A stretch of 64,000 bases of DNA from Symsagittifera roscoffensis (taxonomy: Eukaryota > Xenacoelomorpha > Acoela > Convolutidae), in assembly GCF_963678635.1 (NCBI RefSeq), contig NC_087070.1, positions 31,661,704-31,725,703 on the forward strand, written 5' to 3'. The notes beneath the pieces were generated by a model. It saw nothing but the letters and a program-made list of their open reading frames with translations, was not told where the DNA came from and made no database searches. Below are positions 1-12,058 of the stretch, piece by piece (the first letter of the stretch is position 1; each line of letters starts with the position of its first letter). Made by a program: the position numbers and the translations under genes.

Positions 1-320
1 TTTTAGTATAAAATATCAATCATTGAAAAGATCAGGGCAATTTATCAGTGTTGCACCTGCCTTATTTAATTGAAAATTCAAAGTCTTTTGTTAGGATCGC
101 AAAATCGCAAAAGGACTGTGAACTTTGTCGCCGCGCTGTCTGCTTTTTAAGGCAAGACAGTAAACCAGTCCGCTAACGGGCGAGATGCTTCTTTTCAACA
201 TCCAGTCTTAAAACAACAGAAAAAAATTAATCCAATCTTAAAAGAATTATTTAAATCGGAAGGCTATTTAAAATGTTAGAAAACTAAGTTAAACTATAAG
301 TTAGTGTAGTATTTGCAATA
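1..320 (+). repeat. Left copy of a ~320-360 bp direct repeat
   Basis: This stretch aligns with 5063-5425 in the same orientation, with scattered substitutions and small indels. Shared blocks include 'GTCGCCGCGCTGTCTGC' and 'TTAAAAGAATTATTTAAATC'. Similarity ends near 'GTAGTATTT' in both copies; the left edge may lie outside the window. Two direct copies about 5 kb apart look like LTRs of a dead or non-autonomous element, but the interior has no gag or pol, so a dispersed repeat is equally possible. Confidence 0.7.
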
Positions 321-3039
321 CTAAAACTCACCCCCTTTTTAGATAGATAGTTGTTGGTACACACAATTACATTGTTATGAAATTATCTATTTAAATGATC
401 AAGTTATTTGGGTGAAAAGTTTGATAATGAAATAATACTTAAAATTGAAATGTTGTCTTCGATTTTTTCTGTGGAACTTTCGTTTCCTTCATTCACGATG
501 TCTTCACTCGTTTCTTTTTCAATTCGAATTCTGGAACGTCATTTGAACTTAATCGCAATTCTCCCTGTTCTGATGTTTGTTGTATTCGTCATAATCGAAT
601 CTTGATCGCAACCATGTTGCTAGGGTTTTGCTTCTGACAATCATAAATGCAATTGAACCTTTTTTGTTCCTTCTTCTGCGACTTCATCCTTGTCTAGTTT
701 ATTTACGAGCTTCCAATTTATTACCGGTTTGCAATCCGTTGTAAGTGATCATTAAAATAGTAATTTTTCTATGTCTTACAGAATCAGATAATATAGGAAT
801 TGTGTGTCGTACACAATTAAAGTAATGTTAGATTTTATCAGACAAGTAAATTTAAAATTTGTAGTTATTCTGTCCTGTTTGTTAAGTGTTTTCCCTGTTA
901 TGGGTACACTTGTGTCATTCACATACCCACCACACTGAAAAAGAGTGAAGAAAAAATGATGCATTGATTAGCTATCGGTTACAGAAATTGTTTCTTCGTG
1001 CACTCGTGTAGTATCTGTGTTAGACATGTCTTCAAGACTTACATTGAAAGATTAAGTTTCGAAAAACAATTAAGAAAGTAGAAAAAAAGAAGAAAGAGGA
1101 GAAAAAGTAATGTAGAAAAAGTAGAATAAGTAAACAAGAAAAAGGAGAATAAATAAACTAATTTAAAAACTGTCACAATCGAACAAGTATTATCTTTTTT
1201 TACTGGAAAAGCAAATTGATATCTATTTTGTCAGGCTGATTCACGAAAGCTTTGATAATTTGAGAGTTTTGAGAGCTTGTATTTTCAATTGTGATTGCTC
1301 CTCTATTGAAACCGACAAGTTTTTTATAATAAAGAATCAATTTTGATTTATCTGAGAAAATGTAAATCGTGTTCAAACTAGCAAGTACGTGGTCGACTTC
1401 AGTAGGATGTTGTAATCGAGCACGAAAATGATATCCATGACTAGGCAGAACATTGTCCTAAGCATAATGTATTTCGAGTACCTCTCGATATATCTCAATT
1501 ATAATAACGTTTACAATTGGCTTATAAATGGCAATTATGGCAAGTATTATGCTTATCTTAAAGAAAAAAACAAATTGCTATACTGATGGCAATTAATTGT
1601 TTCCAAAAACTCACATGGACTTTTTGTCTGAAATTAAAATTTTATTAATTTTGAAAATTTTCAAAATTTTCTGAAATTATTTTTATTAGGTCTCAGTGAT
1701 CTCTGATTATATCGAAACTAATCAAATTGGTAAGTGTTTGGGCAAAATCAAAGTTAGAGTTTTCTAAAGAACAATTATATCCCATAAGCTTTTAAATGTT
1801 AGGTTATGACAAGCGCTACACGATCCGTTGAAAGAGTTATGTTCCATAAGTGTTCAATAAAAAACAAATTTTTTCAAATTTATTTCGCTGGTATACATTC
1901 TCAACCACTTTGAACGATTTTAAGAAGTTTTGGAACAGATCCTACACAGAAACGCAGAAGAAAATATTGTTTGCATTTTTTAAAATGATTATTATCACCC
2001 GCATGGTCATAAAACATGTTAAAATTTAGAGGTAAGTAAACAAATTGGGTGGTTCACTCTAGCTTTGAAATAGTATACAACATATTTGAAAATTATTTTT
2101 TATGTTTCCTGTTAGATCATAAATGTGTTTTCGTTCGTATTTTTTCTTTCAAATTTTTCGCTGATTGATCCTTTTGATATAGTTATTTTGACTCTGTAAC
2201 TTTCTTAAGGATAACAAGGTTGTATTTTCTCGTGTCTCAAAATATAAAATTGTATAAGCATTGATGACTTTTTTCTATAGATTTTCATTCCCTCATTCAT
2301 TGGAAGGCCGTAACTCTTAATATTGAACCGAATAAAGCTCATTGTCTGTTATCATGTGCGTCGTGATTCGCACCTGCGACTGCTGGTCGAGTGTCTTTTG
2401 AAATTAGTATTTTTTCTCTTATATTAAAAAACCTCTCGCTTCTTTATTTGGATCTAAGCCTGTAAAAATTTCGAGAACTTAGTCTGGATTTGCGACTATT
2501 TTTGCCATTTTTGATTTCGAGTAATTTTTTTTCAATGATCTGTATAATTTTTTTTCAAGCAACATGGAATAATTGTTAAATTGTATTTATTTTTAAGTGG
2601 AATCGACGCACTAAAGTTATTTCAGAAAGTAATCGAGAGCGAAGTAATTAACCGTTCTTCTGGTAAATATTATGTTGTTCAAAATGTTTACTTTTTGGAG
2701 AATTGTATCTATTTTGGGAGTATATCTTCGAAAAAGGACATATAGTTCATGTTTATCTTCGTGAAGGTGTTTCGATAAAACGATGATATGATTTTGTTCA
2801 GTGTTAATATTGTACCAAAGTTTTTTAAAATTTTTTAATTCTTACTTTACCTTGTAATTTTGAAGTACAAAAATCGATTTAAGAATGTGTTGACATTATT
2901 TTTTTTAATATCAGGGTTTTTCACAATTTTAAATAATGCAATTCTACTGTAATTAACTTGATTATTTAAAAAAAAATGGCTTAGTTTCAGCATTTTTCGA
3001 TCAGGTTATAGATGATTTTTCAATGAAAACTGAGTTTTT
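321..3039. other. AT-rich non-coding stretch
   Basis: No reading frame here looks like protein: the longest are about 65 codons, of low-complexity composition and without known motifs. A purine-rich run (AGAAAAAAAGAAGAAAGAGG-like) lies near 1078-1130. If the flanking direct repeats are LTRs, this is part of a decayed interior. Confidence 0.5.
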
Positions 3040-3660
3040 TTTTCATTGTAGTTGGGCTTTTGTGGACCATTATTGCGTAAATGTTTAATGAATTGAAGTT
3101 TTCTTAAATCTTAAATGGCTTAAGTTATAGGTAAGTTTGAAGTTCACCTATCCTAATTGAGTTTGTATTGACTAAAAATGGGTAAATTGTTGATAAAACC
3201 CCAGTTTACCTAGCTTAAATGGTTTCACTATATCCGAAAATAGATGATTTTTATTCTAATACTGAGTTAAACTAGTTTAGATGGCTCTTGGGGCCAGATT
3301 TGGGTAAATTGTTGGTTATTTTGGAGTTAATTTATTTGGACCAAAATTAGGCAAAAATTTGTTAAAATGGAAATTTATTTAGTTTAATTGAATAAGCCTT
3401 GACCAAAAATGGGAGCTTATCTGGATTAAGTGGACCTTTTCTGACATGTTTGGCCAAAGCTTTTTTTAAATGAGAAAGTTATCTGGCCTAATTGGGCTTA
3501 TTTTGACTAACATTGGGCAAGATTCTGTTAAAATGGGCGTTATCCTAGCTTAATCGGATTTTTTTTAACCTAAATTGGACCAAATTTCTTTAAAATGGAA
3601 GTTTATTTAACTTAATCGGACTTATTTTAACCAACTTTGGGGAATTTTTAGTTTTTTCAT
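3040..3660. repeat. Degenerate tandem repeat, ~70-80 bp period
   Basis: Variants of the same phrase recur: a TTAAAATGG(A)AGTTTAT-like block, then a CTTAATTGGACTTATTTTGACC-like block, then TTGGGCAAA-like sequence. At least six diverged units can be followed, clearest between 3290 and 3650. No unit is exact, so this is an old array. Confidence 0.6.
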
Positions 3661-5062
3661 ATATATAGTTTATCTGTGTGTGCTTATTGTAACTTTTATT
3701 TTAACTTAGCATAGGTTCAGTGAGTTTCACTCAATTTGATCGTCCAAAAAAAATTGTCAGAAAAAACACACCTTATACTTCCTTCCTGGTGAGCGTAGAT
3801 CATTCCTTCCCTAATTTGGATTAAAATTTCCTTCGCTGGTCAGATATTTAGGTTTAGAGTTAAATTAAGTAAGGTTAGAGGTTAAGCCTCGCGAAGGGAT
3901 GAAAATCATAAAAAGCATAATTGAACAATGAAGAATTGAGAATGAATCTCAATGTTGCACAGATTTGATTGTGTATATGACGGGTTAAATTAGTTTATCA
4001 ATCATTTAGCGTACACTTAGATTGCATACAGGGCCTCTTACCCCCTTTTTAGGAATGAATTGAAATGTTTAATAAGTTTTTGAGCTCTTTCGGAATGTCT
4101 GATGAAAGAATAAAACTGTAAATAGTTTGTTAACCTATATTATAAAGCTATTTTGGGTGAAAAATTCGTTAACTTTCTAAGCTAATTGTTTATACTAGCC
4201 GATTTGGTCAGAAAACGTTTCCTATTATTTGGTAAATCTTAGTTATAATCATAATCAGTTATAATTTCATGAGTTAAAGTTAGCAGAAAGCTGTCAAGGA
4301 CTGATGCGCGATAGAGAAGATTTTGATAATCTTAACTCTATCTTGGACTATCTGGCAATAGGGCGGTTAATTAGATTGCGGGTCCTAAAAATAGATAACC
4401 TTTGTCTCTAGCGTTTTGAAGTTGGAAACTGACTAACCGAAACTCACTTTCCTAATATTTGCAATGAATACAATTAGTTCTTTTGTTTTCAGACCCTATA
4501 TGTATTTAATAAGAGGTAGTTCTCTCCTCAAGTCGCACCAGTCTTACTAAGAGAAACGTGGGGTCGGTTTTTAGATCCCTTTGTTTCTATTAGTAACTAA
4601 AATTATAAGTGTCAGTTAATTTATATCATAGATCATAGTCGATCTGGTCCTAGAGATAAAAAGATAGTTTTATTAACAGATAAACTGAAAGGGTTGATTA
4701 AAAGGATATGAATGAGTAACAAATGGATGAAAAACTGTCCTAAATACCAAAATAGGTTTGGGGTATTTAGGTTAGGTTACATTAATTTAAAATAAAGGAA
4801 AAAATTAGAATCTCATCTCTGTCATTTCTGGAATGTTATATTTTTTTCGAAAGTATTTTTTGTTTAAAGAAAAATTAGTGACAAATAAAAAAAGAAAATA
4901 ATTCCATTCGACTGAGCGAGGGGGGTAAAATTCTGAATGATTAGGTTGATTCAACTCTCAGCTATTTTGCTGAGACAAATCTGCACCTGCAGTCTAGGCT
5001 TCAAGTTCATTTCCCCCTTTTCTTGTTACTCTTGATGAAATTGACATTCGCAAATTATTGAT
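3661..5062. other. AT-rich non-coding stretch
   Basis: No coding region, RNA gene or clear repeat was recognised. Small pieces such as 'CCCCCTTTTTAG' recur (about 330 and 4040), suggesting the stretch belongs with the interior of the element flanked by the direct repeats. Confidence 0.4.
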
Positions 5063-5425
5063 TTTTTAGTATTAAAAATCAATAATCAAAAAGATCAGGG
5101 CATTTTATCAGTGTTGTGCCTGCCTTACCTAATAAATTTGGTCTTTTGTTAGGATCTCAAAACCGCCTGCCTTACCTGAAAATTCAAAGTCTTTTGTTAG
5201 GATCTCAAAACCGCAAAAGGACTGGGGGCTTTGTCGCCGCGCTGTCTGCTTTTTGAGGCAAGACAGTAAGCCAGTCCGCATAACTGGCAAGATACTTGTT
5301 TTCAGTATCCAGGCTAAAGGCATCAGAAAAAAAATGATTCCAATCTTAAAAGAATTATTTAAATCGAACGGATATTTAAAATGTTAGAAAACTAAGTTAA
5401 ACTATAAGTTAGTGTAGTATTTACG
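5063..5425 (+). repeat. Right copy of the direct repeat, with an internal 47-bp tandem duplication
   Basis: This is the partner of 1-320. It also carries an internal tandem duplication: 5118-5164 and 5165-5212 both run from 'GCCTGCCTTACCT' to 'GGATCTCAAAACC'. A foldable segment lies at about 5218-5278: GGACT pairs with AGTCC, and inside it CTGTCT pairs with AGACAG. The middle helix of this fold is not preserved in the left copy, so RNA function is not supported. Confidence 0.7.
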
Positions 5426-5439
5426 CTACTACAATATTT

Positions 5440-6540
5440 ATAAAATTACAAAGATAATCGATTATAATCCACCAAAAACAGATTAAAAACATAGTTTTTT
5501 CATATCAATATAATCCAATATAATCGATTAAAATCAATTAAAAATGGATTAAAATCAGAATATTTTTCAAATCATTATAAACCATTATAACAGACTATAA
5601 TGGACTATAACGGCTTTTTTGAGAAGAAATTATGAATTTTGAAAATTTTTTCAAAATTAATTCATTTCCTGATTAGTGCAGTTGCTACGTACTATGTTTC
5701 ATAAAGTTTTACTCTTCACATAATATTTTATTATTTAAGTTTTCTCTACTTTTTTATACTATGTAAACTCCATCGCCTCTTTTAACAACCCCCTTCCCTA
5801 GTTCCCTAGTTTACCCCTGGTCAGTTTACCATGCGCTCCCTCATCCCACCCATTTTATCCCTCCTCGGTGCAAACACCCCCTATCTTAATTTAAAATCCC
5901 CCTTTTACTGAACATGGGCAGGGTAAAAAATGGGTAGAGAAGGTGGAAGAAAAAACTTGGAAGAAAGGGTTAAAATGGAGAGTTTTTCCTCCCCCGTCCC
6001 CGTTTAATGTTTAACAACCTGGGGGGAGGGGGTAAACTGTAAATTGGGGTTGGGTATGGGACTGAGTTGGGTTCGGGGGGTTGGGTTTGGGATAAACTTT
6101 AGTGAATATGGGGGGGTTGGGTTTGGGGGGTGGGTTTGTGATAAACTTTAGTGAACATGGAGGGGGGGGGGGGGGGTGGTTCGGATAAAGGTAGGGTAGT
6201 TGAGAGGGGGGGGCTCATTGCGCAAATGCGGATGGAAGGCAAAGTGAGACGGGGGCACTCAAAAGTGAGGCAAATTTGAGTAGGTTTGATTGCGAGTAGG
6301 CCGTGAGTAACGCAGAAAAAAGCAAGTTTTACAATTGATTTTGCCAAAAAAATGTAAAAATTATAATCCTTCATAATCATATATAATGGATTTTAAATGG
6401 ATTATAATCGGTTATAATAGATTTTAATTGATGTGTTTTCATGAAAAAAATTGATTATAATGACAATATAATCAATTTTGTGGTCTAAATTTGCAACATT
6501 AACAACATTTTGAACACCAATTTTCAATTATAATTGATTA
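5440..6540. mobile_element. Probable non-autonomous element: ATAATC-rich arms around a C-rich/G-rich core
   Basis: The arms at 5450-5610 and 6360-6480 are filled with variants of 'AATCGATTATAATCC' and 'AATGGATTATAATCG'. Between them the strand composition flips: 5770-5900 is C-rich (many CCC/CCCC blocks) and 5915-6260 is G-rich, with matching pieces in opposite orientation (CAGTTTACC against GGTAAACTG). The G-rich half contains a short duplication (GATAAACTTTAGTGAA at about 6090 and 6140) and a run of 15 G at 6162-6176. A related G-rich plus ATAATC arm occurs at 16105-16345. No transposase is visible. Confidence 0.5.
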
Positions 6541-6692
6541 TCATCCATGGAACTCCGATGCGGTGGCGGATTATCCCGCACAACAAAATCGTTCCAAACT
6601 GAATTGAGGCTAGCTAATTGGTCGTATTAATTTCATACGACTTAAAATTTAGGTTTTCAAAGTTTTCTTTTTCAAAAACTATTCGGTGTGAA

Positions 6693-7300
6693 ATAAGGGA
6701 CAGTTGGAACATTCAGGGCTTTGCCCTGATATACAAGCAGTCTTGTTTTATCAAAAATGTATTACGGAGCCCAACTGTGCATTTTGTGAATTGTAAGCTG
6801 ATTCCGCAACAGGCAAATATCAGGACGTGTCACGGAATCTGCAAAGTTGCATTTTTTCTCTGATCTTCTCTGCTGTTTTGGATTCCACGGACAAATAGCT
6901 AAAACACTGTATTGCTCAAAGTTGCTCCAAAAACAGGCAAGTTTGCGGAAACCGCAACAAAATATGTGGATTCTGGAACAAGTTTGTGGAATCCATGAAC
7001 AAATCATTATATATGTGTATAGTAAACTTAAGCTGTCGCGGAATCCGCAACTGTAAGAGGAATTTGCAAATTTTATGCGGAATCCGCAAATTGTAAGCGG
7101 AAACCGCATAAATTTGCGGGATCCACTTACATTTGCTGAGTCTAGAACAATTACCTGTATTTGCTTGTTGCGGAATCCGCAAAAAAATCAATCTGCCGAC
7201 AAAATTTACCTTACTGGTATTTGGACGCGGTTTTCACTGAAATTTTGTAAATGGAATCCACTTACATTTTGGAACATATTCTAAGACTTGTGCCTAGAAT
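6693..7300 (-). mobile_element. Dispersed repeat R2, copy 1 ('GGAATCCGC' family)
   Basis: One end (6693-6750) is the reverse complement of the R1 terminus, including the perfect stem-loop TCAGGGC-TTT-GCCCTGA at 6713-6729. The body aligns with 20470-20890, sharing for example 'GCTGTTTTGGATTCCAC' and 'TTGCTCCAAAAA'. It ends in ~20-bp repeats such as 'CGGAATCCGCAAATTGTAAG' (7040-7110). Open frames over it are only fragments created by the repeat. Confidence 0.65.
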
Positions 7301-8990
7301 CCAGCAACATACAGAAACAAAATTGTGCGCCTATCCAGTGCACTGTTTGGCCTCAAAATGTGGTTTAGTGTATGTAGAATGAGGTAAAATACTTAGTATT
7401 CGGATTCACTAGTGCATTTTCTATCATGAGAAATCAAGTCAATATCTGTTGTTTTATAGGCGCAGGACCCAGTTGTTTTGTAATTTACAACCAAAATTAG
7501 TTAAGGCAATATCACGACATATGAGTTCAATCAATCGCATCTATAAATCAATCGGTTCTTTCAAATAAATTAATATGTACCCCGAGAATTCTTGATTAAA
7601 GATTTCTAAATATCAGAAAACATGTAAAACATTAGAACAAATTTCAACCTTCTAGATATTTTTTCACCAACAGATAGCTTCTTTTATAACGCGTTCAAAT
7701 GAATCGACCAGATTAATCTTAGCCGATATGAAAATAAGACAAATTATTCAAACAAGATTTCAAGTGCCATATATTAAATTTTAAAAAACCAAAACGACAC
7801 CTCATTTTCGTTCCTCGTATTCGTTTCGTTGGCCCCAATCGGAATTTATCATTTTTAGAAAATTCGAATAATCAAATTCGAATAATCAGTGTCAAACTTT
7901 CAGTAGCAGAAAAAAATGATCTAACCAACCAGTTGGTTATTGGAACAATTCAGTGTTGCAAGTAGTATTCATTTAGTACACTTAGATAGGGGGATTTGGT
8001 GTCCACGGAAGATCACTGGGTAAAAAGGTCGTGAACACCAGTTATTAGTTGATCAGCAAAGGTCATCATGTAATAATTGCTTTGTTCATATCATCACAAT
8101 CTACGCTTTTAAAACCACTTTGCTTCTATTTTGGTCTCAGACTCTTCCATCTGAAGAAAAATATCCGTCGTCGAAGAAGAAAGTTTATGATGTCTCTCAT
8201 CCTAAATTGTTCTGTAGTCAACTATCTCTAGGTATGTTGGCAAACGATAAAGTGATGCTTTCCTTACACCGAGGAAAAATTTCCATAATCTACTCGACTT
8301 TCCTCTTCGCTAAATAAGACCGAAAGCTTTGTTTTCACTTTTAAACTTTTAAAAACAATTTTCAAATGCCGGCATAGAGGTTATTTTCGTAAATGTTTTT
8401 GAGCTCTTGAAAAAGTGAGCTTTTTATGCTTTATGTCTTTGACAAAACCTTGTCTTTTATTTGACAATTTGACAATTTATGTCTCTATGAATTTGAATGC
8501 TGCAAAAGAGCAAGCAAAAAATTGTTGTTCCGAGCATTTGAAATATAGGGAGGAACTTTGTATTGAGGTGTGTTTTAGTTTTTGTAAAATCAGGTACCAG
8601 AAATACATTTCGGAATGGGTCGAGTGAAAAATCATATTAAAGCCGCTTCAATGTGGTCGGAAAATTCTGTGCTACTTTGGTGAAAACGGGCCTTGTTGGC
8701 TTAATGGTGTTCTCCCAAACGATTCTAATTTGTATTTATAAATTTTTATAAATAACTTTGTAACTAGATATAGTTTGGAAACAATTTATTTTTATTATTA
8801 TAAACAAACCGAGAAAAATTTACACTTTTCCTTGGACAGACACTTTTTTCATAAATAGAAATTAACAAAGTGAAAAAAAACATTCAAACATTCGTTCAAA
8901 ACTAAAACATATCTAATTTAGTATCAAACCAATATAAGCATTTTGTGAACTCAAATTTGATTACATTTTTCCTTCGTCTAAAGTTCGTCC
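7301..8990. other. Non-coding stretch
   Basis: No gene was recognised. Short frames at 8049-8317 and 8415-8627 lack motifs and have AT-driven composition. Confidence 0.4.
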
Positions 8991-8999
8991 CCAACAAAA

Positions 9000-9740
9000 A
9001 ACGAAGAAAAAAATTCAATTTTTGTGTCATGATGTATGAGTAAACCATTTTTGCAAAATCATCATGATATTTCAAAACAATTGATGTTGGAAAATCTTTT
9101 CAATTTTTATTTTTAAAACGATAACTAAGTACAAAAGTCTTCTACATAATCATAAAATGTACGAGTCACTCAGATTAAGCAAATCATTATGTTTTTTTTA
9201 GGAAAACTGTCGGACAAATTTAAGAAAAAACATTTTTCAGAGCCAAAATTAAGTTTAACAATTTTCAAACTTCAACATACGTTGCTTGAGTCATCCAGAT
9301 CGAGATACACTATCAAGTTATCTCAAAAACTAAAGGTTTTTTAACGTACTAAATAAGCTTTTAAGAAGCGTAAGTTATGTTTGAAAAACGTAAAACTTTT
9401 TCATCGAATATGTGATTCATATAGAATAAGCTAAATCAACAAGTTATCTTACAACTTTCTGATTTTTTTAAGAACCTTTAAGTGAAGAAAAAAATTGTGC
9501 AGAATGAAAACTTAAATTTGAAAACCTCAACTCATATCATAAAATGTAAGAGGCATTCAATCAGGCCACATCATCTTTTTATCTCAAAAACGAACGAATT
9601 TTTTCAAATAATCAAATGACAAGTTTTCGATGACAAATATTAGGGGGAACGTTTTCCAACCTGCATCATATGGTGTATCAGTCATTCATATACAGCTGCA
9701 TCATCATGTTGTCTCGAAAACTTTGATACCTTAAACATAG
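9000..9740. repeat. Degenerate tandem repeat, ~120-130 bp period
   Basis: A phrase resembling CATAAAATGTA-GAGTCATTCAGAT, followed by a CAAATCATCATGTT-TCTCAAAAAC-like piece, returns near 9030, 9158, 9278, 9418, 9538 and 9668. Spacing is about 120-140 bp and the units are strongly diverged. Confidence 0.5.
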
Positions 9741-11930
9741 GTCTGTAGAATACATCCAATCGCATCCGTGAGAAGCAAAAGCCTCAAATGATATCGGCGT
9801 CATAACGGAATTGACATGAATGTCTATAAGTTTAGCATGGCGTTTAGTTGTTTCCATTTGTCTTTTCTATTGAGTAAAGCGGGCTTTAAAAAGCCCAAAG
9901 TCTTTCAGCATTGACACTTGGTATAAAAATGTATCAGTGCGTCGCGAGAAGCTTTTGAAGTGGCCGGAAGACTAATTTCGAAACATCTCACAAAAATTTT
10001 AAAAAAATACAAAGGATGTTTTTTTTTCAACTTAATTTTCTGTTATTTTTGTTAAACGGTCCAAACATAAACGTTTACATATCAAGAATTGCTCTCAAAA
10101 ATTAAACAATTTTGTTCATAAGTTGCAAGACCATAAAATTTATATTGAAAACAAAAACTCGAAAAGTTTCATCAATAAGTTTAAAATTTTGATGATGTTC
10201 AGCATTTCCATTAATAACAACAAAACTAAAATGTAGAATTTTGATGTTTTTTTTTAACTTTGCCTCGATAATCAGACTTTATCGATGAATGTAATCTATA
10301 TCAATTAAAATGAAATAATTTGTTTTTGCTGAATTTAAGTCTGAACTGTTTGTTTAAAAACAAAAAAATGTTATAAACTGAAAATTATGCCTCGGTTGTT
10401 TTTCGAAAAACGTAATTTGGTTAGAAAAACTAGTGTTTTGCTTTTTAAAACGATTTTTTTTTCAGATTAAAGCTAAGAAAAACTTAATTAGATGAAACAT
10501 TAGAAAAAAAAATATTTTTTTAAGATTGTCTCGAAATTAGATTTCATTTTACATAAAGTCAAACCGCTAAACAATAAAAATCAAGGCCAAAAAATTGTCA
10601 ACAAAAAGCAACACAAGACATAAAGCAGACAAAAAAGTTTTTTAGTTCAGTACAAGTTTGTCAAACCTTAGTTATTTCAGATCCTTGTTCTCTTTCAACC
10701 TTGTTCCTTTTGGCTAGTTTTGCGTGGCCAGCTATTTCACCAAGTACTCATTTATGGAATTGATTATTCAATGAGAAGAAGAGAGGTAAAATTTTTGCCT
10801 CCATTCTTTAGTTTGCCTCTAGATTCTTAGCATCGTTGAGAGATCCATGCTGATACTCCAATAGAGGAGCGCACTCGTAGTCCGCTTGAGCAATGAAAGT
10901 CTCAACGAATGAAAGTCCATTACGCGACTACCGTACATACATTTGGTTTTTCTCTAACGGTATTAGAGATTCTCAGTATAAAAAACCTATTTGTTTTTGA
11001 TTGGTGATCTGCAAAGCAAGTTTTGGGAAACTCAATGGATTTATGATGTGCTCTTGAGTGACGCAACCATCATTAAATGCCGACAATGAAATCTCGTTGC
11101 AGTTTTTGTAAAACATAATGCAATCAGAAGCGTTTTCAGCCAAATTCGAATAAACCTTTTGAAAGTTTACTACATACAGAGATAAAAACACCAAACTAAA
11201 ACGAGCAGGGTTTGATATGGAATAAAAGTCATACGTGTGTTTACAGGCATGTTGGTATAATTAAGCCAAAAAATTATAACAAATTTGCTTCAATATGGAT
11301 TTTTCAGAAGGAATCCAGACATAGACCTGTCTTACCTCTAAAGTTAAATAATTCATGTCTTGTTAATTATTGAAGAACTTAGTTTGAAGTGGGGAAAATT
11401 GCTTATAGGCTCTCCACACAGAGGATTGTTAACTACCAAGGCACATTACTAATCACCAAGGCAGTTTTTGTGATTGGCTTCATATAATTAGCGAAAAACT
11501 CAATCGGATCATTAATTTAAATTTTACGTGAATATGTTACCCTTTTATACCTTTTGTTGGTTAAAAAGTGTTTGAAACATTAGCTAACCAAGTTTTCAGA
11601 AAAAAGTTTATTAAGAGCGACAATCAATGAGCCTCGTCCAAAAACCACTCAACATAACGAATGAGCCAAACGAAGTTAGTCTTGCCGAAAAAAGATGAAC
11701 AAGAAAAAAAATTAATCGCTAACCATAATCATGAAAAAATTAATTTTAGATACTAAAATAATTAAACAGGAGAGAAATAGGTAAAGTTAGTTGATTCAGA
11801 CAGTGATAATGAAATTAAATTACACAAGCCACACGAAGTTTTATACGCCGGTTTGTTGGTTGGCGATTGACATCAGGTATCCAAATACTTTTTCATAACC
11901 TGTCCTACAAACTGTTGAGGCATGGTCGGT
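9741..11930. other. AT-rich non-coding stretch
   Basis: No gene-like frame or strong repeat was recognised. A 73-codon minus frame at 10973-11194 shows no domain or homology I know. Confidence 0.4.
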
Positions 11931-11936
11931 CGGTAC

Positions 11937-12058
11937 AGTGGGCAATAGCTAGCCCGGCAATGTTTGTCGTTACGCTACGCTCCTCGTGAACGCCTCGCCT
12001 CGCACGTAGAAAAGTTTGCCGGATATGTTTATTTTCTTTTAAGTGAGCTATTGCCGTG
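11937..12058. repeat. Short G/C-richer inverted repeat
   Basis: GGCAATAGCT (11941-11950) pairs with AGCTATTGCC (12046-12055). Inside that, CCGGCAA (11954-11960) pairs with TTGCCGG (12016-12022). The intervening 55 bases are G/C-richer than the surroundings. The size suits a small MITE; no target duplication was identified. Confidence 0.5.
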
